The position numbers were made by a program, and so were the translations under genes. From contig CAWHXR010000010.1 in assembly GCA_963833375.1 (NCBI GenBank), positions 62,001-126,000 on the forward strand: DNA of 64,000 bases, given 5' to 3'. Positions 46,811-55,964 of the stretch are shown piece after piece. This DNA is from DASUPK01 sp963833375. Its GTDB lineage: Bacteria > Actinomycetota > Thermoleophilia > Solirubrobacterales > 70-9. The notes beneath the pieces were generated by a model, which saw nothing but the letters and a program-made list of their open reading frames with translations, searched no databases and was not told the origin of the DNA. The number at the start of each line of letters is the position of its first letter. Within the stretch, counting starts at the first letter, position 1.

Positions 46811-46864
46811 CTGCAGATTAGGACTCGTGGAGCGACGGTAATTCACCGCCCCCGAGCCAATGGG

Positions 46865-47773
46865 CTATTCCTCGTATCGTGGCTCGAGCTTCTCCCAGAA
46901 CTCCGGATCGTGGCCGGGGACCATCAGTGCGTATGGGTAGGTGCGCCGGTAGGCCTGCAGCTCGCGCAGGGAGCGACGCCAATTGTGCTCGTCGGCCATC
47001 ATCAGCGGCTCGGCCTCGCCCTGAAACTGCCTCCAGTCGTAGGCGGCGTCGCCGACCACGACAAAGTCGCGACGCGGCAGGCGCAGGATCACCGAGGTGT
47101 GACCGGCGCTGTGACCGGGGGTGTAGGCGAGGCGCACCGAGCCGTCCCCGAAGAGGTCGAAGGTGCGCCCGAACGGCCCGTAGGACTCGATCAGATCGCT
47201 GTCGAAGTCGACCGCGGCGTACTCGAACGCGTAGTCGTATTGGGACGGGTTATAGCCCCGGAGCAACGGGAGCCGGCCGGTGGTAGCTGCCTCCCACTCG
47301 GTGGCGCTGACGACGAACTGGGCGTCCGGGAAGGCCTCGATCGCCGAGGCGTGGTCCTCGTGGAGGTGCGTGAGGACGACAACCGCGATGTCCGACGCCG
47401 CCAGACCGCGTTGCCGCAGCTGTGAGACGACGTCCTTGCCCTCCTCGACCTCGTAGTGGCCGCCGGAGAAGCGGCCGAGGTTGTCGCGCGGGTCCCTGGT
47501 GATCGAGGGATGGAGGCCCGTGTCGACCAGGATGTTCCCGGCGCTCGGATGCCGGGCAAGGTAGGCGGGGACGGGACGCCTCTCCCACGTCTCCGCCTTC
47601 GATCCGATCCCGATCGCTCGCAGGCGGGCGATCGGGCCGCGGCCGTGCTGATCGAAGAACGAGGCCGGCCAGAGGGCATCGCCGGTGTGGAGCGGCTCGA
47701 CGACGACGGCCGCTCCCTCGGTCCCGCCCGGCAAGGGCGCCTCCAAAGGAAGCGCCTCCGCGTTCACCTTCAT
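46865..47773 (-). CDS. MBL-fold metallo-hydrolase
   Basis: ATG 47773 (MKVNAEALPL) is the start; the open frame extends farther upstream, antisense to the SDR gene. The zinc motif THLHEDH and later YTPGHSAGHTSV and VVVGDAAYDW give the metallo-beta-lactamase fold ligands. It resembles AHL lactonase/GLX2-like proteins, with an N-terminal GGTEGAAVVVEPL. It is 302 residues long. Function uncertain. Confidence 0.88.
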   Translation of the reverse strand: MKVNAEALPLEAPLPGGTEGAAVVVEPLHTGDALWPASFFDQHGRGPIARLRAIGIGSKAETWERRPVPAYLARHPSAGNILVDTGLHPSITRDPRDNLGRFSGGHYEVEEGKDVVSQLRQRGLAASDIAVVVLTHLHEDHASAIEAFPDAQFVVSATEWEAATTGRLPLLRGYNPSQYDYAFEYAAVDFDSDLIESYGPFGRTFDLFGDGSVRLAYTPGHSAGHTSVILRLPRRDFVVVGDAAYDWRQFQGEAEPLMMADEHNWRRSLRELQAYRRTYPYALMVPGHDPEFWEKLEPRYEE

Positions 47774-47845
47774 GGCAGCCAGCGTAATTCCGGTAGGGGC
47801 GCCGCGGTGGGCGGTTTCGTGCCCAGGAAATATGCTCAGCCCGCC

Positions 47846-48700
47846 ATGGCCGAGGGAACGAGCTCGCGCATCTTCGCACCCGGATTGCTGGACGGGCAGG
47901 TCTGCGTGGTCTCGGGCGCCGGCACCGGCCTGGGGAAGGCGACCGCGCTCGAGCTGACCGCCCTCGGGGCGACGGCGATCGGCTGCGGACGCCGCACCGA
48001 GCCGCTCGAGGGAATGGTCGAGGAGGTGAAGGCGCGCGGCGGCAAGGCCGAGTTCGAGGCCCTGGACATTCGCGACGACGAGGCGGTCGACGCCTTCATC
48101 GATGGGATCGTCGAGCGCCACGGCCGGATCGACGTCCTGGTGAACAACGCGGGCGGCCAGTTCCTGAGCCCGGCCGAGGCGATCAGCCCGAAGGGCTTCA
48201 GGACCGTGATCGAGCTCAACGTCCAGGGCACCTGGCAGATGACCCACGCGGCTGCGACCAAGGCGTTCATCCCGCAGGGCGAGGGCAAGGTCGTCAGCAT
48301 CACGGTCTCGCCTCACATGGGGTTCCCGGGGATGGTCCACACGGGTGCCGCGCGCGCCGCGGTGGAGAACATGATGCGGACGCTGTCCGTGGAGTGGGCG
48401 CGGTTCGGAATCCGTCTGGTGGCTGTCGCGATCGGCCAGTTCGACACCGAGACCCTGCGGACCAAGTACCCGAAGGCGATCGTCGAGAACGTCGCCGGGA
48501 CGGTGCCGCTGGGCCGGCTCGGGACCGAGGACGAGATGGCGTGGCTGATGGCCTACCTCGCCTCGCCGGCCGGGGACTTCTTCTCGGGCTGCGTGCTCAC
48601 GATCGACGGAGCGCGCGACAACTGGTTCGGCGCCTGGCCCCCGGGCGGAGCCGCGGGCGAGGGCGGCGAACCCTTCGCCGAGGAGCGGCGCAAGGACTGA
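47846..48700 (+). CDS. SDR-family oxidoreductase (dienoyl-CoA reductase-like)
   Basis: ATG 47846 begins a 284-residue protein with the cofactor motif VVSGAGTGLGKATALE and NNAGG. The usual Tyr-X3-Lys site is replaced by a GMVHTGAARAAVEN segment. This pattern occurs in 2,4-dienoyl-CoA reductase and citronellol-CoA dehydrogenase-type SDRs. The Gly/Pro/Glu-rich tail (GGAAGEGGEPFAEE) is unusual. Specificity is an inference. Confidence 0.85.
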   Translation: MAEGTSSRIFAPGLLDGQVCVVSGAGTGLGKATALELTALGATAIGCGRRTEPLEGMVEEVKARGGKAEFEALDIRDDEAVDAFIDGIVERHGRIDVLVNNAGGQFLSPAEAISPKGFRTVIELNVQGTWQMTHAAATKAFIPQGEGKVVSITVSPHMGFPGMVHTGAARAAVENMMRTLSVEWARFGIRLVAVAIGQFDTETLRTKYPKAIVENVAGTVPLGRLGTEDEMAWLMAYLASPAGDFFSGCVLTIDGARDNWFGAWPPGGAAGEGGEPFAEERRKD

Positions 48701-48704
48701 CGGG

Positions 48705-49376
48705 CTACTCGCCGGGTGGCCTGAAGGCGAGCTCACCGAGGCGGCGGTAGCCCGCGATCGAGGGGTGCTCGCCGTCCGCCGTCCACCGGGGCTTCATCCG
48801 CCCCTGGGCGGCGGGGTCCTCGAGGACTTCGTGGAATGGCAGAAGGGCGACGTCCTCCTCCCGGGCGATGCGGTGAATCCGGCCGTTGAGGTCGGCGATC
48901 ACGGAGTCGGCCCGCCCGTTGCCGACGTTCAGCGGCAGGAGGTCGGCCAGCGCGACATCGAGGTTGAGCTCCTTCGCGGAGCGCACCATGCCCCGCAGGT
49001 TGGCGGCGGTCGCCGCGACCGGGAGGCCCTGGGCGATGTCGTTGATCCCTCCCTGAATCACCACGCCGTCGACGCCCTGGATGCACTGATCGAAGCGCTG
49101 GACGATCTCGTGGGTGCTCTGCCCGAGCACGCCGCAGTTGCGGATCTGAAGGTCGGGGTACTGTCGCTGCGCCCAGTATTCCCACTGGCTCTCCGGGTTG
49201 TCCCCGAATCCCAGGGTCTTGCGCAGGCCCGGGTTGGGCTCGTAGCCGGGGTTACCGGCGGTGATCGAGTCCCCGACGGCGGCGATCACCCTGTGATCGC
49301 CGCCGCTTCCGCTTCCGCTGCCGCAGCCCGCGGCGGCGAGCAGCGCGAGGGTCGCCGCTGCCGCGGCGAGCCTCAG
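48705..49376 (-). CDS. SGNH-hydrolase-type lipoprotein, probable CTG start
   Basis: The first Ser block reads GDSITAG, as in GDSL/SGNH esterases. A GGIND block (Asn) follows, and HP near the C-terminus supplies the His. No ATG, GTG or TTG precedes the signal in frame, but CTG 49376 overlaps the upstream FabG-like stop as CTGA. From it the protein reads MRLAAAAATLALLAAAGCGS, a short lipobox signal. Length ~223. Presumably an outer-surface esterase or lipase. Confidence 0.75.
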   Translation of the reverse strand: MRLAAAAATLALLAAAGCGSGSGSGGDHRVIAAVGDSITAGNPGYEPNPGLRKTLGFGDNPESQWEYWAQRQYPDLQIRNCGVLGQSTHEIVQRFDQCIQGVDGVVIQGGINDIAQGLPVAATAANLRGMVRSAKELNLDVALADLLPLNVGNGRADSVIADLNGRIHRIAREEDVALLPFHEVLEDPAAQGRMKPRWTADGEHPSIAGYRRLGELAFRPPGE

Positions 49377-50209
49377 GAGTACATCCCGGTGAACTGACCC
49401 CCGGTGACGTTGATCACCTGGCCGTGGATGAAATTGGAGAGATCGGAGCAGAGGAACGCGATCGGCCCGGCGGCGTCCGATGGCTCCGCCGGCCGCCCGA
49501 GCGGGATCGTCAAGCGCGCCATCTGGCGGAGCTGCTCCGGGATCCCGAGCGAGACCTCCTCGCTGCTCTCGCCCGCGGCCTGCATCGTCTCGCCCTTCTC
49601 CTTTGCCTGGGTGAGCCGGGTCTCGACGAAGCCGAAGGCGACCGCGTTGCTGTTGATCTTGAATTGGCCCCACTCCTTGGCGATGGTCTTGGTCAGGCCG
49701 GTTACGCCCGCCTTGGCGGACGAGTAGTTCGCCTGCCCGGAGTTGCCCATGGTGCCCGAGATCGAGCTGACGTTGACGATCTTGCGGAAGACCTCCTCGC
49801 CGGCCTCGGCCTCCTTCTTCGCGGCCTCGCGCCAGGTCGGCGCCAGCGCGCGGATCACCCGGAAGGGGACGATCGTGTGAATGTCGAGCATCGCCTGGAA
49901 CTGCTCGTCGGACATCCGGTGGACCACGCCGTCCCAGGTGTAGCCGGCGTTGTTGACCACGCAGTCGACCTGGCCGAAGGCGCCGATCGCCGCCTTGACC
50001 AGCTCGTCCGGCGTGCCGGGCTTGGTCAGGTCCCCCGCGAAGACGGCGGTCTCTCCGTCGATCTCCTGCGCGGCCTGCTCCGCGACGTCCCCGTCGAGGT
50101 CGTTGATCAGCACCTTGGCGCCCTCGCGAACGAACAGCTCGGCCGTCGCCCGGCCGATGCCTCGCGCGGAGCCGGTGATGATCGCGCTCTTTCCGTCAAG
50201 CAGTCCCAA
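49373..50209 (-). CDS. 3-oxoacyl-ACP reductase-like SDR (FabG family)
   Basis: The 278-residue protein has ITGSARGIGRATAELF (NAD(P) motif), NNAGYTWDG, and the catalytic SSISGTMGNSGQANYSSAKAG (Ser, Tyr and Lys present). The C-terminus ends TGGQFTGMYS. It may act in fatty acid synthesis or as a related hydroxyacyl-CoA dehydrogenase. Its TGA overlaps the CTG start of the SGNH lipoprotein gene. Confidence 0.9.
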   Translation of the reverse strand: MGLLDGKSAIITGSARGIGRATAELFVREGAKVLINDLDGDVAEQAAQEIDGETAVFAGDLTKPGTPDELVKAAIGAFGQVDCVVNNAGYTWDGVVHRMSDEQFQAMLDIHTIVPFRVIRALAPTWREAAKKEAEAGEEVFRKIVNVSSISGTMGNSGQANYSSAKAGVTGLTKTIAKEWGQFKINSNAVAFGFVETRLTQAKEKGETMQAAGESSEEVSLGIPEQLRQMARLTIPLGRPAEPSDAAGPIAFLCSDLSNFIHGQVINVTGGQFTGMYS

Positions 50210-50330
50210 GTTCGTTGCCTCCTGTTTTGTGCGGGGCCGCTCCGCAGATGCGAGGGCGCGCGGCTGGCGCGACCCGTCATCTGTGAGGGAGTGACCCGTT
50301 TGACGAGGGGCGGGGATTCTTACCCATCAC

Positions 50331-50363
50331 AAAACGGGTCGCGCTGCCGCACGCCCTCGCACC
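50331..50363. repeat. Hairpin element related to the start-proximal family, with an inverted outer arm
   Basis: GGGTCGCGC-TGCC-GCACGCCC (50336-50356), preceded by AAAAC and followed by TCGCACC, matches the element at 4671 and 10182 in outline. Upstream, GACCCGTTT (50292-50301 region) pairs with AAACGGGTC to form a larger hairpin. It sits between the FabG-like gene and the thioesterase remnant, with no gene start next to it. Confidence 0.5.
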
Positions 50364-50412
50364 CAGCGAGCCAATCCCCACTCGACGGCTCGCACTGTCG
50401 CGGGCCCCCGCA

Positions 50413-50820
50413 TCAACCGAACCGATAGGTGGCGATCCCGTGTGCGACCACCGCGCCGTCGGGGTCGGTGACGCTCACCTCGCAGAAGCTCAGCCTTCCG
50501 CCGCGCTTGGCGACGCGCGCCTTGGCGCGGAGGTCCACGCCGCTCGCAGCGGAGGCGAAGTTGACCGAGAGGGAGACGGTCGATCCGGCCGCGTTCTCCG
50601 GTATCTCGTCCGTGGCCCAGGCGGCCGCCATCGCTGCGGTGTCGATCAGGGCGCCGATCGCGCCGCCGTGCACGACCTCGCCGATCGTCGCCAGCTCCGG
50701 CGTAAAGGGCGCTCGAGCACGGCCTCGCCGGTCCCGATCGAGGCGACCCTGATGCCAAGCTGTGCGGCGTGCGGAGAGCTCGGGATGAAGGCCTCGATGA
50801 TCTCCCTGCGGTTGGGCGCT
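50413..50820 (-). pseudogene. PaaI-family (hotdog) thioesterase, frameshifted
   Basis: The C-terminal frame, MHGGAIGALIDTAAMAAAWA onwards, has the hotdog HGG core and ends at TGA 50413. Upstream a different frame encodes IIEAFIPSSPHAAQLGIRV, the expected N-terminal half. One base lost near 50710 (GAGC-GCCC) joins them through PFTPELATIGEVVHGG. No start codon is evident in the N-terminal frame. It probably hydrolysed aryl- or acyl-CoA. It lies downstream of the MFS gene. Confidence 0.75.
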
Positions 50821-50846
50821 CGCTCACAGGCGGACCGTAAACGAGG

Positions 50847-52517
50847 TCACAGGCCCAGCAACGCCGGGCCCAGCGACAGGACCGAGCGCGGGTTGACGCC
50901 GTGCTCCTCCTCGAAGCGGTGCTGCAGGCGGTCGTCGAAGAGCGCGAGCAGGAGCTCCTCCCTGCTCGAGTGGAAGCTGCAGGCGGCCCGATCGAGGGCC
51001 GCGAGCGAGATGCTCTGGATCTCGCCGCTGATTCCACCGGTGTCGGGCAGGTTGCGGTCCTGGCAGGGGTCGCGAATCGGCACGGTCTCCTGGCTCGACG
51101 CGGCGAAGGCGATGCCGTAGCCGACCGCGGCCGTCACCGCCGCGAGCCCGGCCACCGCCACCGCCGGGCGTGCAACCGCGCCGGCGTTCTCGAGCGCGCC
51201 GCTCAGCAGGATCAGTGCGGCGAGCAGCGCCAGAGCGGCGGTGACGATGAAGGTCGTCCGGAAGGCTGAGCGGACGGCACCGGTCACGACGTTGTCAAGG
51301 CGGTCCCCCAGCTTGCCGAGCTCGGTCGCCTGCCCCGGGTCCAGCCCGGTGCGGGCCTTGGCGATCGAGTCCTGCAGCTCGCCCCGGGGGTCGTCGGTGT
51401 TGAGCCCGCCGAACAGGTCCGGCGCGATCGCGATCTTGTCCTCCGGGGGCAGCGGCGCGTCCAGCACGGCGGCGGTGCCCTGCTCGCGGGCGGAGTCGAT
51501 GGTCGTCGTGAGGTTCGCCGAGATCAGCGGGGCGAGGGCGGCGAGCGCGACCGCGATCCCCGCATGGCGGATCGAGAGCAGCCGCGCGACATCGTGGCGG
51601 GTCCGCTCCGGCATCAGATTCCCGGAGAGGGCCGGCAGCGCCATCCCCATCCCAGTCCCCGCGAGCACCTGAGGCACCACCGTCCACCAGGCCGAGGCGG
51701 CGGGAAGCAGAGCCAGGCAGCCGACGCCGCCCGCGACCAGGAGGCATCCGGCGATCGCCCGCGTCTCGGGATTTCCCGGGAGCCGGGAGGACACCAGCGC
51801 GGCGACCGGCAGGACGCTCACCGCCAGAGCAGCCGCGAGCGGCTCAATGCTCCAGCCGGACACCAGCAGCAGGACCACCAGGAAGATGACCGCGGTCAGC
51901 GATGCCGAGAGCAGCGCCAATGCAGCCGCCGCGCGCACCGGCAGCGGGCCGGTGGGGCGGTCGGGGTCGCGGCCGTCGTCCGGCGCCACCACCTCGGCCC
52001 TCGCAGCCTGCAGTGCGACCAGCATGCCCGGCAGGACGATCGGGGCCTGGGTCAGGAAGATCGCGCGCCACGAGAACGCCTGCGTCAGGGCGCCGCCGAG
52101 CGCCGGTCCCACCGCGATCCCGAAGACGGACGCGGCGACCCACATCCTCCGGCCGGGCCCGGGCCGGCCGCCGTCGAGGAGCTCGAAGGCCGCGACCAGC
52201 CCGCCGGCTCCGCCCAGCGCCTGCACGCCGCGCAGCACCAGGAGCAGCCCCAGGGAATCGGAGGCGCCGCAGCCCAGCGAGGCCGCGCAGAACAGGGCCA
52301 GTCCCGCCGCCCCGACGTGCGCGTCCCCGTAGCGGCGGCAGAGCCAGGCGGCGGGGAGGAGGGCCAGCGCGAGGACGGCGGTATAGACGCCGAGCACCAG
52401 GGCGACGCCCTCGACGGTCGCGTGCAGCTCGACCAGGATCGAGGGCAGGCCCAGGGTGACGATCGAGGCGTCCGCCAGCGCGATGCCGGCGGCCACCGCT
52501 ATGGAGACACGCCTCAC
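50847..52517 (-). CDS. MFS transporter with a C-terminal extension
   Basis: ATG 52517 begins a 556-residue protein. MRRVSIAVAAGIALADASIV leads into the first helix, and GLPSILVELHATVEG resembles DHA2-type motif C. About 12-14 helices are predicted, with one loop containing a Gly-Asp-rich segment. After the last helix, ~60 soluble residues end SFHSSREELLLALFDDRLQ, an extension of unknown role. Substrate unknown. Confidence 0.85.
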   Translation of the reverse strand: MRRVSIAVAAGIALADASIVTLGLPSILVELHATVEGVALVLGVYTAVLALALLPAAWLCRRYGDAHVGAAGLALFCAASLGCGASDSLGLLLVLRGVQALGGAGGLVAAFELLDGGRPGPGRRMWVAASVFGIAVGPALGGALTQAFSWRAIFLTQAPIVLPGMLVALQAARAEVVAPDDGRDPDRPTGPLPVRAAAALALLSASLTAVIFLVVLLLVSGWSIEPLAAALAVSVLPVAALVSSRLPGNPETRAIAGCLLVAGGVGCLALLPAASAWWTVVPQVLAGTGMGMALPALSGNLMPERTRHDVARLLSIRHAGIAVALAALAPLISANLTTTIDSAREQGTAAVLDAPLPPEDKIAIAPDLFGGLNTDDPRGELQDSIAKARTGLDPGQATELGKLGDRLDNVVTGAVRSAFRTTFIVTAALALLAALILLSGALENAGAVARPAVAVAGLAAVTAAVGYGIAFAASSQETVPIRDPCQDRNLPDTGGISGEIQSISLAALDRAACSFHSSREELLLALFDDRLQHRFEEEHGVNPRSVLSLGPALLGL

Positions 52518-52574
52518 GGCGCCAAACTAGCGCGCGGCGCTCGGCACGCCCGCCGGCTGGTCAGCCCGTCCGGC

Positions 52575-54732
52575 TCATCCCTCCGCCTCGCCCGCCGCCA
52601 CCCGTGGTGGCAGGGACGGCTCGACCCGCAGCACGCGTGCGGGCCATCGCGGCAGCCACCAGTTCCAGCGGCCCATCAGCGAGATCACCGCGGGAACGAT
52701 CAGCGCCCGGATCACCGTGGCGTCGATCAGGATCCCGGCGGCCAGCCCCGTCGCGAACATCTTCACGCTGGTGTCGGGGCCGGAGGCCATCGAGGTGAAC
52801 GCCAGGAAGAGGATCAGCGCGGCGCTGGTCACGAGCCGCCCGGTGCGCCCGATCCCCTGGACCACGGCCTCGCCGGTCGAGCCGGTGCGGTCGTACTCCT
52901 CCCGCATGCGCGAGAGGATGAACACCTCGTAGTCCATCGAGAGGCCGAACAGGAAGGCGAAGATGATCAGCGGCATCCAGGACTGGATCGAGCCGGTCGC
53001 CTGGATCCCCCAGATCGCCTCGGAGCCGTAGCCCTCCTGCCAGACGAGCACGAGGACGCCCCAGGCGGCGCGCCACGCTGAGGATGTTGAGGACGATCGC
53101 CTTCAGCGGCAGCAGCAGCGAGCGGAAGGCCCTCGCCAGGAGGATGAACGTGGTGATCGCGATCAGGGCGATCATCAGCGGGAAGCTGCCGTAGACGGCG
53201 TCGATGAAGTCCTGATTCGCCGCCGGCCCGCCGCCGACGCGGACGCCGGGTCCGGCCGCGTGGGCCGTATCCCGTACGCCGTTCAGGGTGTCGTGCCCCG
53301 CGCTCGTGCCGCTGTCGGGCACAGGCACGGCCTCGACGATGTGGGTCCCGCCGCGGTTCCACTCAGGGCCGCTCGGCGCGACGGCGCCGTGGATGCCGTC
53401 GACTCCGTTCAGATCGGCTGCGACCTGTGCCGGGTCGGTTTTGCCCTCGACCAGGATCTCGTGAGGCAGGATCGAGCCCTCTCCGATCCCGGCGCTCTCG
53501 AGCGCCTTCAGACCCTGCTCCGCGTCGCCCTTCTTGGCGATCGTGTTGGCGTCCGAGGCACCCAGCTGCAGGTTGGTCGCGGCGAAGGCCAGCGCGAGGA
53601 TGACGGCCATGCCTGCTCCGGCTGCCACCCAGCGCCGCCGAGAGACTATCTGCGCCCATCGCGTCCAGGCGCGAGAGGCCTTGTCGTCGGTGCGCCGGTG
53701 CGGCCAGTCGAGGCGCGCTCCCGCCTTCGCCAGGATCACCGGCAGGAGGGTGATCGCGACCAGGGTGGAGACCAGGGGGATCAGCATCCCGCCGTAGCCC
53801 ATCGAGCGTAGGAACGGAAGCGGCAGTGCGATCAGCGCCAGCAACCCGATCGCGACGGTGATGCCGCTGAAGACCACCGCCCGCCCGGCCGTCTCCATCG
53901 CCCGCTGTACGGCCTCGTCCCCGCTGCGGCCATGCGAGCGCTCCTCGCGCCAGCGCGAGACCACCAGCAGCGAGTAGTCGATCGCCACGCCGAGTCCGAC
54001 CAGAGCGACCAGGAACTGGACGATCGGAGAGACGTCGGTGAACTCGGTCAGGCCGAGCAGGAGCAGGAAGGTGGTCATGATCGAGGCGATCGCCATCAGG
54101 ATCGGGACGATCGCGAGGAACGACGCGAACACGAAGCTGAGCACGATCAGCGCGCCCAGCCCTCCGAGCAGGGCCTCGAGGAAGACGCCGGGGCCGTCGC
54201 TGCCGCCGGTCGATTGCTGGAGCGCGTCGAAGCCGGTCACGTGGACCGGGGCCCCACCCACCGTCGAGCCAGCAACCGCGGCCTTCACGTCCTTCGCCGC
54301 CTGCGGGTTGTCGCCGAAGGTTGAGTTGGGATCGGGCCGCGGATAGACGATCGCAAAGGTCGTGTGCCCATCGTCCGAGACGAAGGTTCGGTCCCCGGTC
54401 GAGGCGTAGGAAGCGACGCGCGAGCCCGGCAGGGTGTGGGCCAGGGTGTTGTCGAGCTTTGTGAGGTCGCGCTTCACCTGCGGTGAGTCGACCGATTCAC
54501 TAGCGGGCAGCGTCACCACCGGGAGCAGCGGAGAGGTGTCCCCGCCCGTGCCGTTGTACTTCGCGGCGATCGCCTGGTTCGTCTCCCATCCCTCCTTGTT
54601 GGGCACGGAGAACTTCTGGTTGAGCGCGCGGCTCGCTGGACCGGCAGCCATGATCCCGGCGATCGTCAGCAGGATCCATGAGATGACGACCGTCTTCTTG
54701 TGTGCGAGTACCCAGCGCGTCAGTGATGCCAC
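52575..54732 (-). pseudogene. MMPL-family transporter, frameshifted
   Basis: ATG 54732 starts the first frame, with GVAIDYSLLVVSRWREE in helix 4. It continues to LNILSV near 53070, then is out of frame. The second frame carries WGVLVLVWQEGYG, then GLSMDYEVFILSRMREEYD and the closing helices, to TGA 52575. One extra base in the GTGGCGCGCC stretch explains the break. Third MMPL gene of the window, about 719 residues when repaired. Confidence 0.88.
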
Positions 54733-54897
54733 GAGGTTCCCTCCTGTTTGTTCTGTTCCGTATCCCGTAGACGAACGGGAAGCCGCAGGATGGACACCGC
54801 GGTCCGCACGTTCAATAGGGGATGACCCCTATCTAGCCCCAAACTCATCGCTCTTCTGTGACGAATTGACCTACCGCCGTGTGACGGGAGGGCGCCC

Positions 54898-54951
54898 TAA
54901 AGCCCGAGCTGCCGGCCGAGGATCTCCTTCATCACCTTCGAGGGTGGCACT
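54898..54951 (-). pseudogene. Displaced 3' end of an acyl-CoA dehydrogenase gene
   Basis: Read on the minus strand the bases encode KVMKEILGRQLGL and TAG. The intact gene at 59700-60890 ends EVMKEILGKQLGL. This is what is left of a gene end pushed away by site-specific integration. Adjacent residues no longer match, which is expected. Confidence 0.7.
54915..54937. repeat. Left 23-bp direct repeat (attachment-site candidate)
   Basis: GCCGAGGATCTCCTTCATCA and CCT occur identically here and at 59718-59740, in the same orientation. Both copies lie in the last codons of an acyl-CoA dehydrogenase reading frame. Together with the integrase remnant by the right copy they look like attL and attR. Confidence 0.6.
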
Positions 54952-55116
54952 GACGATCACGCCGGGTCACGATCGGGCAAGGACCCGCTGCAAATGAGCT
55001 TGTTCGACGAGGAAGGGGATGACCCGTCGTGATCGGGATTGGGCCGACTGATGTGTCCGTCTTGTGTCCGTTTCTCTGCCGATCCGGGAACGGGAGGCAG
55101 TAGCCTCATCACTGAG

Positions 55117-55332
55117 ATGGAAGGGAACCTGAGGCTGAGGATCGAGTACGAGCAGGGCGACGACGGTTGGGTGATCGCCCAGATCCCCGCCGTCCCGGGA
55201 GCGATGAGCCAGGGGAAGACTCGCGAGGAGGCACGCGAGAACGTCCTCGATGCGCTTCAGCTGCTCCTCAGCCCCGAGCCGGAGTCCGAAGCCGCCGAGG
55301 CCGAGTCCGTCGAGCTGACCGTCGTTCGGTGA
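55117..55332 (+). CDS. hicB: HicB-family antitoxin
   Basis: ATG 55117 begins a 71-residue protein with the HicB RNase H-like fold: LRLRIEYEQGDDGWVIAQIP, AVPGAMSQGKTREEAREN and a C-terminal acidic tail. It neutralises HicA and may regulate its own promoter. Its TGA overlaps the hicA GTG (GTGA). An upstream frame opens at 55039, but ATG 55117 matches the family start. Confidence 0.85.
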   Translation: MEGNLRLRIEYEQGDDGWVIAQIPAVPGAMSQGKTREEARENVLDALQLLLSPEPESEAAEAESVELTVVR

Positions 55333-55523
55333 AGCGCCGCGACCTCGAGCGCCACTTGCGCGCTCAGGGTTGCCGGAAGATCGACGAGGGAGCCAACCAC
55401 TCGCGCTGGGCCGGGCCCGGTGGCGCCCGCAGCGCGGTCCCTCGGCACCGTGAGATCGACTGGCGACTTGCCAGAAAGATCTGCCGTCAGCTCGGGATCG
55501 ATCCGCAAGCTGGAGGTCGGTGA
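55329..55523 (+). CDS. hicA: HicA-family mRNA interferase toxin
   Basis: GTG 55329 overlaps hicB by four bases. The 64-residue, basic protein contains KRRDLERHLRAQGC, GANHSRWAGP (His 24, the catalytic residue) and a C-terminal DWRLARKICRQLGID helix, the HicA dsRBD-like fold. The toxin cleaves mRNA when unopposed. Order antitoxin first, as in many HicBA pairs of actinobacteria. Confidence 0.87.
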   Translation: MKRRDLERHLRAQGCRKIDEGANHSRWAGPGGARSAVPRHREIDWRLARKICRQLGIDPQAGGR

Positions 55524-55554
55524 CGTACGGTCCCTGGCATCTACGATCGCTGCG

Positions 55555-55821
55555 ATGCGCAGCACGCCGCTACTCATCGAGGCAAGGTCACTTGACGGCT
55601 ACGTGGTCCATGTCCGCTTCGAGGACGGCACCGCAGCCGATGTCGATCTCTCGTACCTCCCCGGGCGGGGAGGCGTTTTCGAGCCCCTGCGCGACCCCGC
55701 CTTCTTCCAGAAGCTCCGTGCGGATCGCGAGGCCGGAACGATCGTCTGGCCCAACGACGCCGACATCGCGCCTGAAACGCTCTACGAGCACGCTGAGCGG
55801 CGGGCCGGGGCAACCGCCTAA
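55555..55821 (+). CDS. DUF2442-domain protein
   Basis: ATG 55555 gives 88 residues. DGYVVHVRFEDGTAADVDLS and VFEPLRDPAFFQKLRAD, then GTIVWPNDADIAPETLYE, are DUF2442 signatures. DUF2442 genes occur near DUF4160 genes and other TA-like loci; here the neighbour is HicBA. Thirty-one bases separate it from hicA, so it may be cotranscribed as a third component. Confidence 0.85.
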   Translation: MRSTPLLIEARSLDGYVVHVRFEDGTAADVDLSYLPGRGGVFEPLRDPAFFQKLRADREAGTIVWPNDADIAPETLYEHAERRAGATA

Positions 55822-55879
55822 GCGCCGTTCCTCGCCGAAACCAGCGCTGCTCCAACCGCGCGCGAAAGGAGGCGTCTCC

Positions 55880-55933
55880 ATGGACGGCCGAGTCAGCGCG
55901 TCCGCCGGGGAAGTCACTCCACGAGCGGTGTGA
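55880..55933 (+). CDS. Possible 17-residue peptide gene
   Basis: AAAGGAGG precedes ATG 55880 by seven bases. The product MDGRVSASAGEVTPRAV ends at TGA 55933. The strong ribosome site with a tiny frame suggests either a leader peptide or the start of a gene that was deleted in the island. No homologue recognised. Confidence 0.3.
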   Translation: MDGRVSASAGEVTPRAV

Positions 55934-55964
55934 TCGCCGCCTCTCCGCCCCAAGCGGAGCGGGG

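Larger units (their letters stand above)
54733..55116. other. Intergenic region with the left end of an integrative element
   Basis: The 384-bp gap lacks a convincing gene. It holds a displaced acyl-CoA dehydrogenase 3' end (54898-54940) and, from 55050 to 55070, GATGTGTCCGT followed by CTTGTGTCCG. The latter closely matches 59632-59652 (19 of 21 bases). The rest has no recognised feature. Confidence 0.6.

Noticed and set aside
46865..48736. Long minus-strand frame of 623 codons
   Set aside because: Homology to the MBL fold begins only at 47773; the upstream part is antisense to the SDR gene at 47846-48700.
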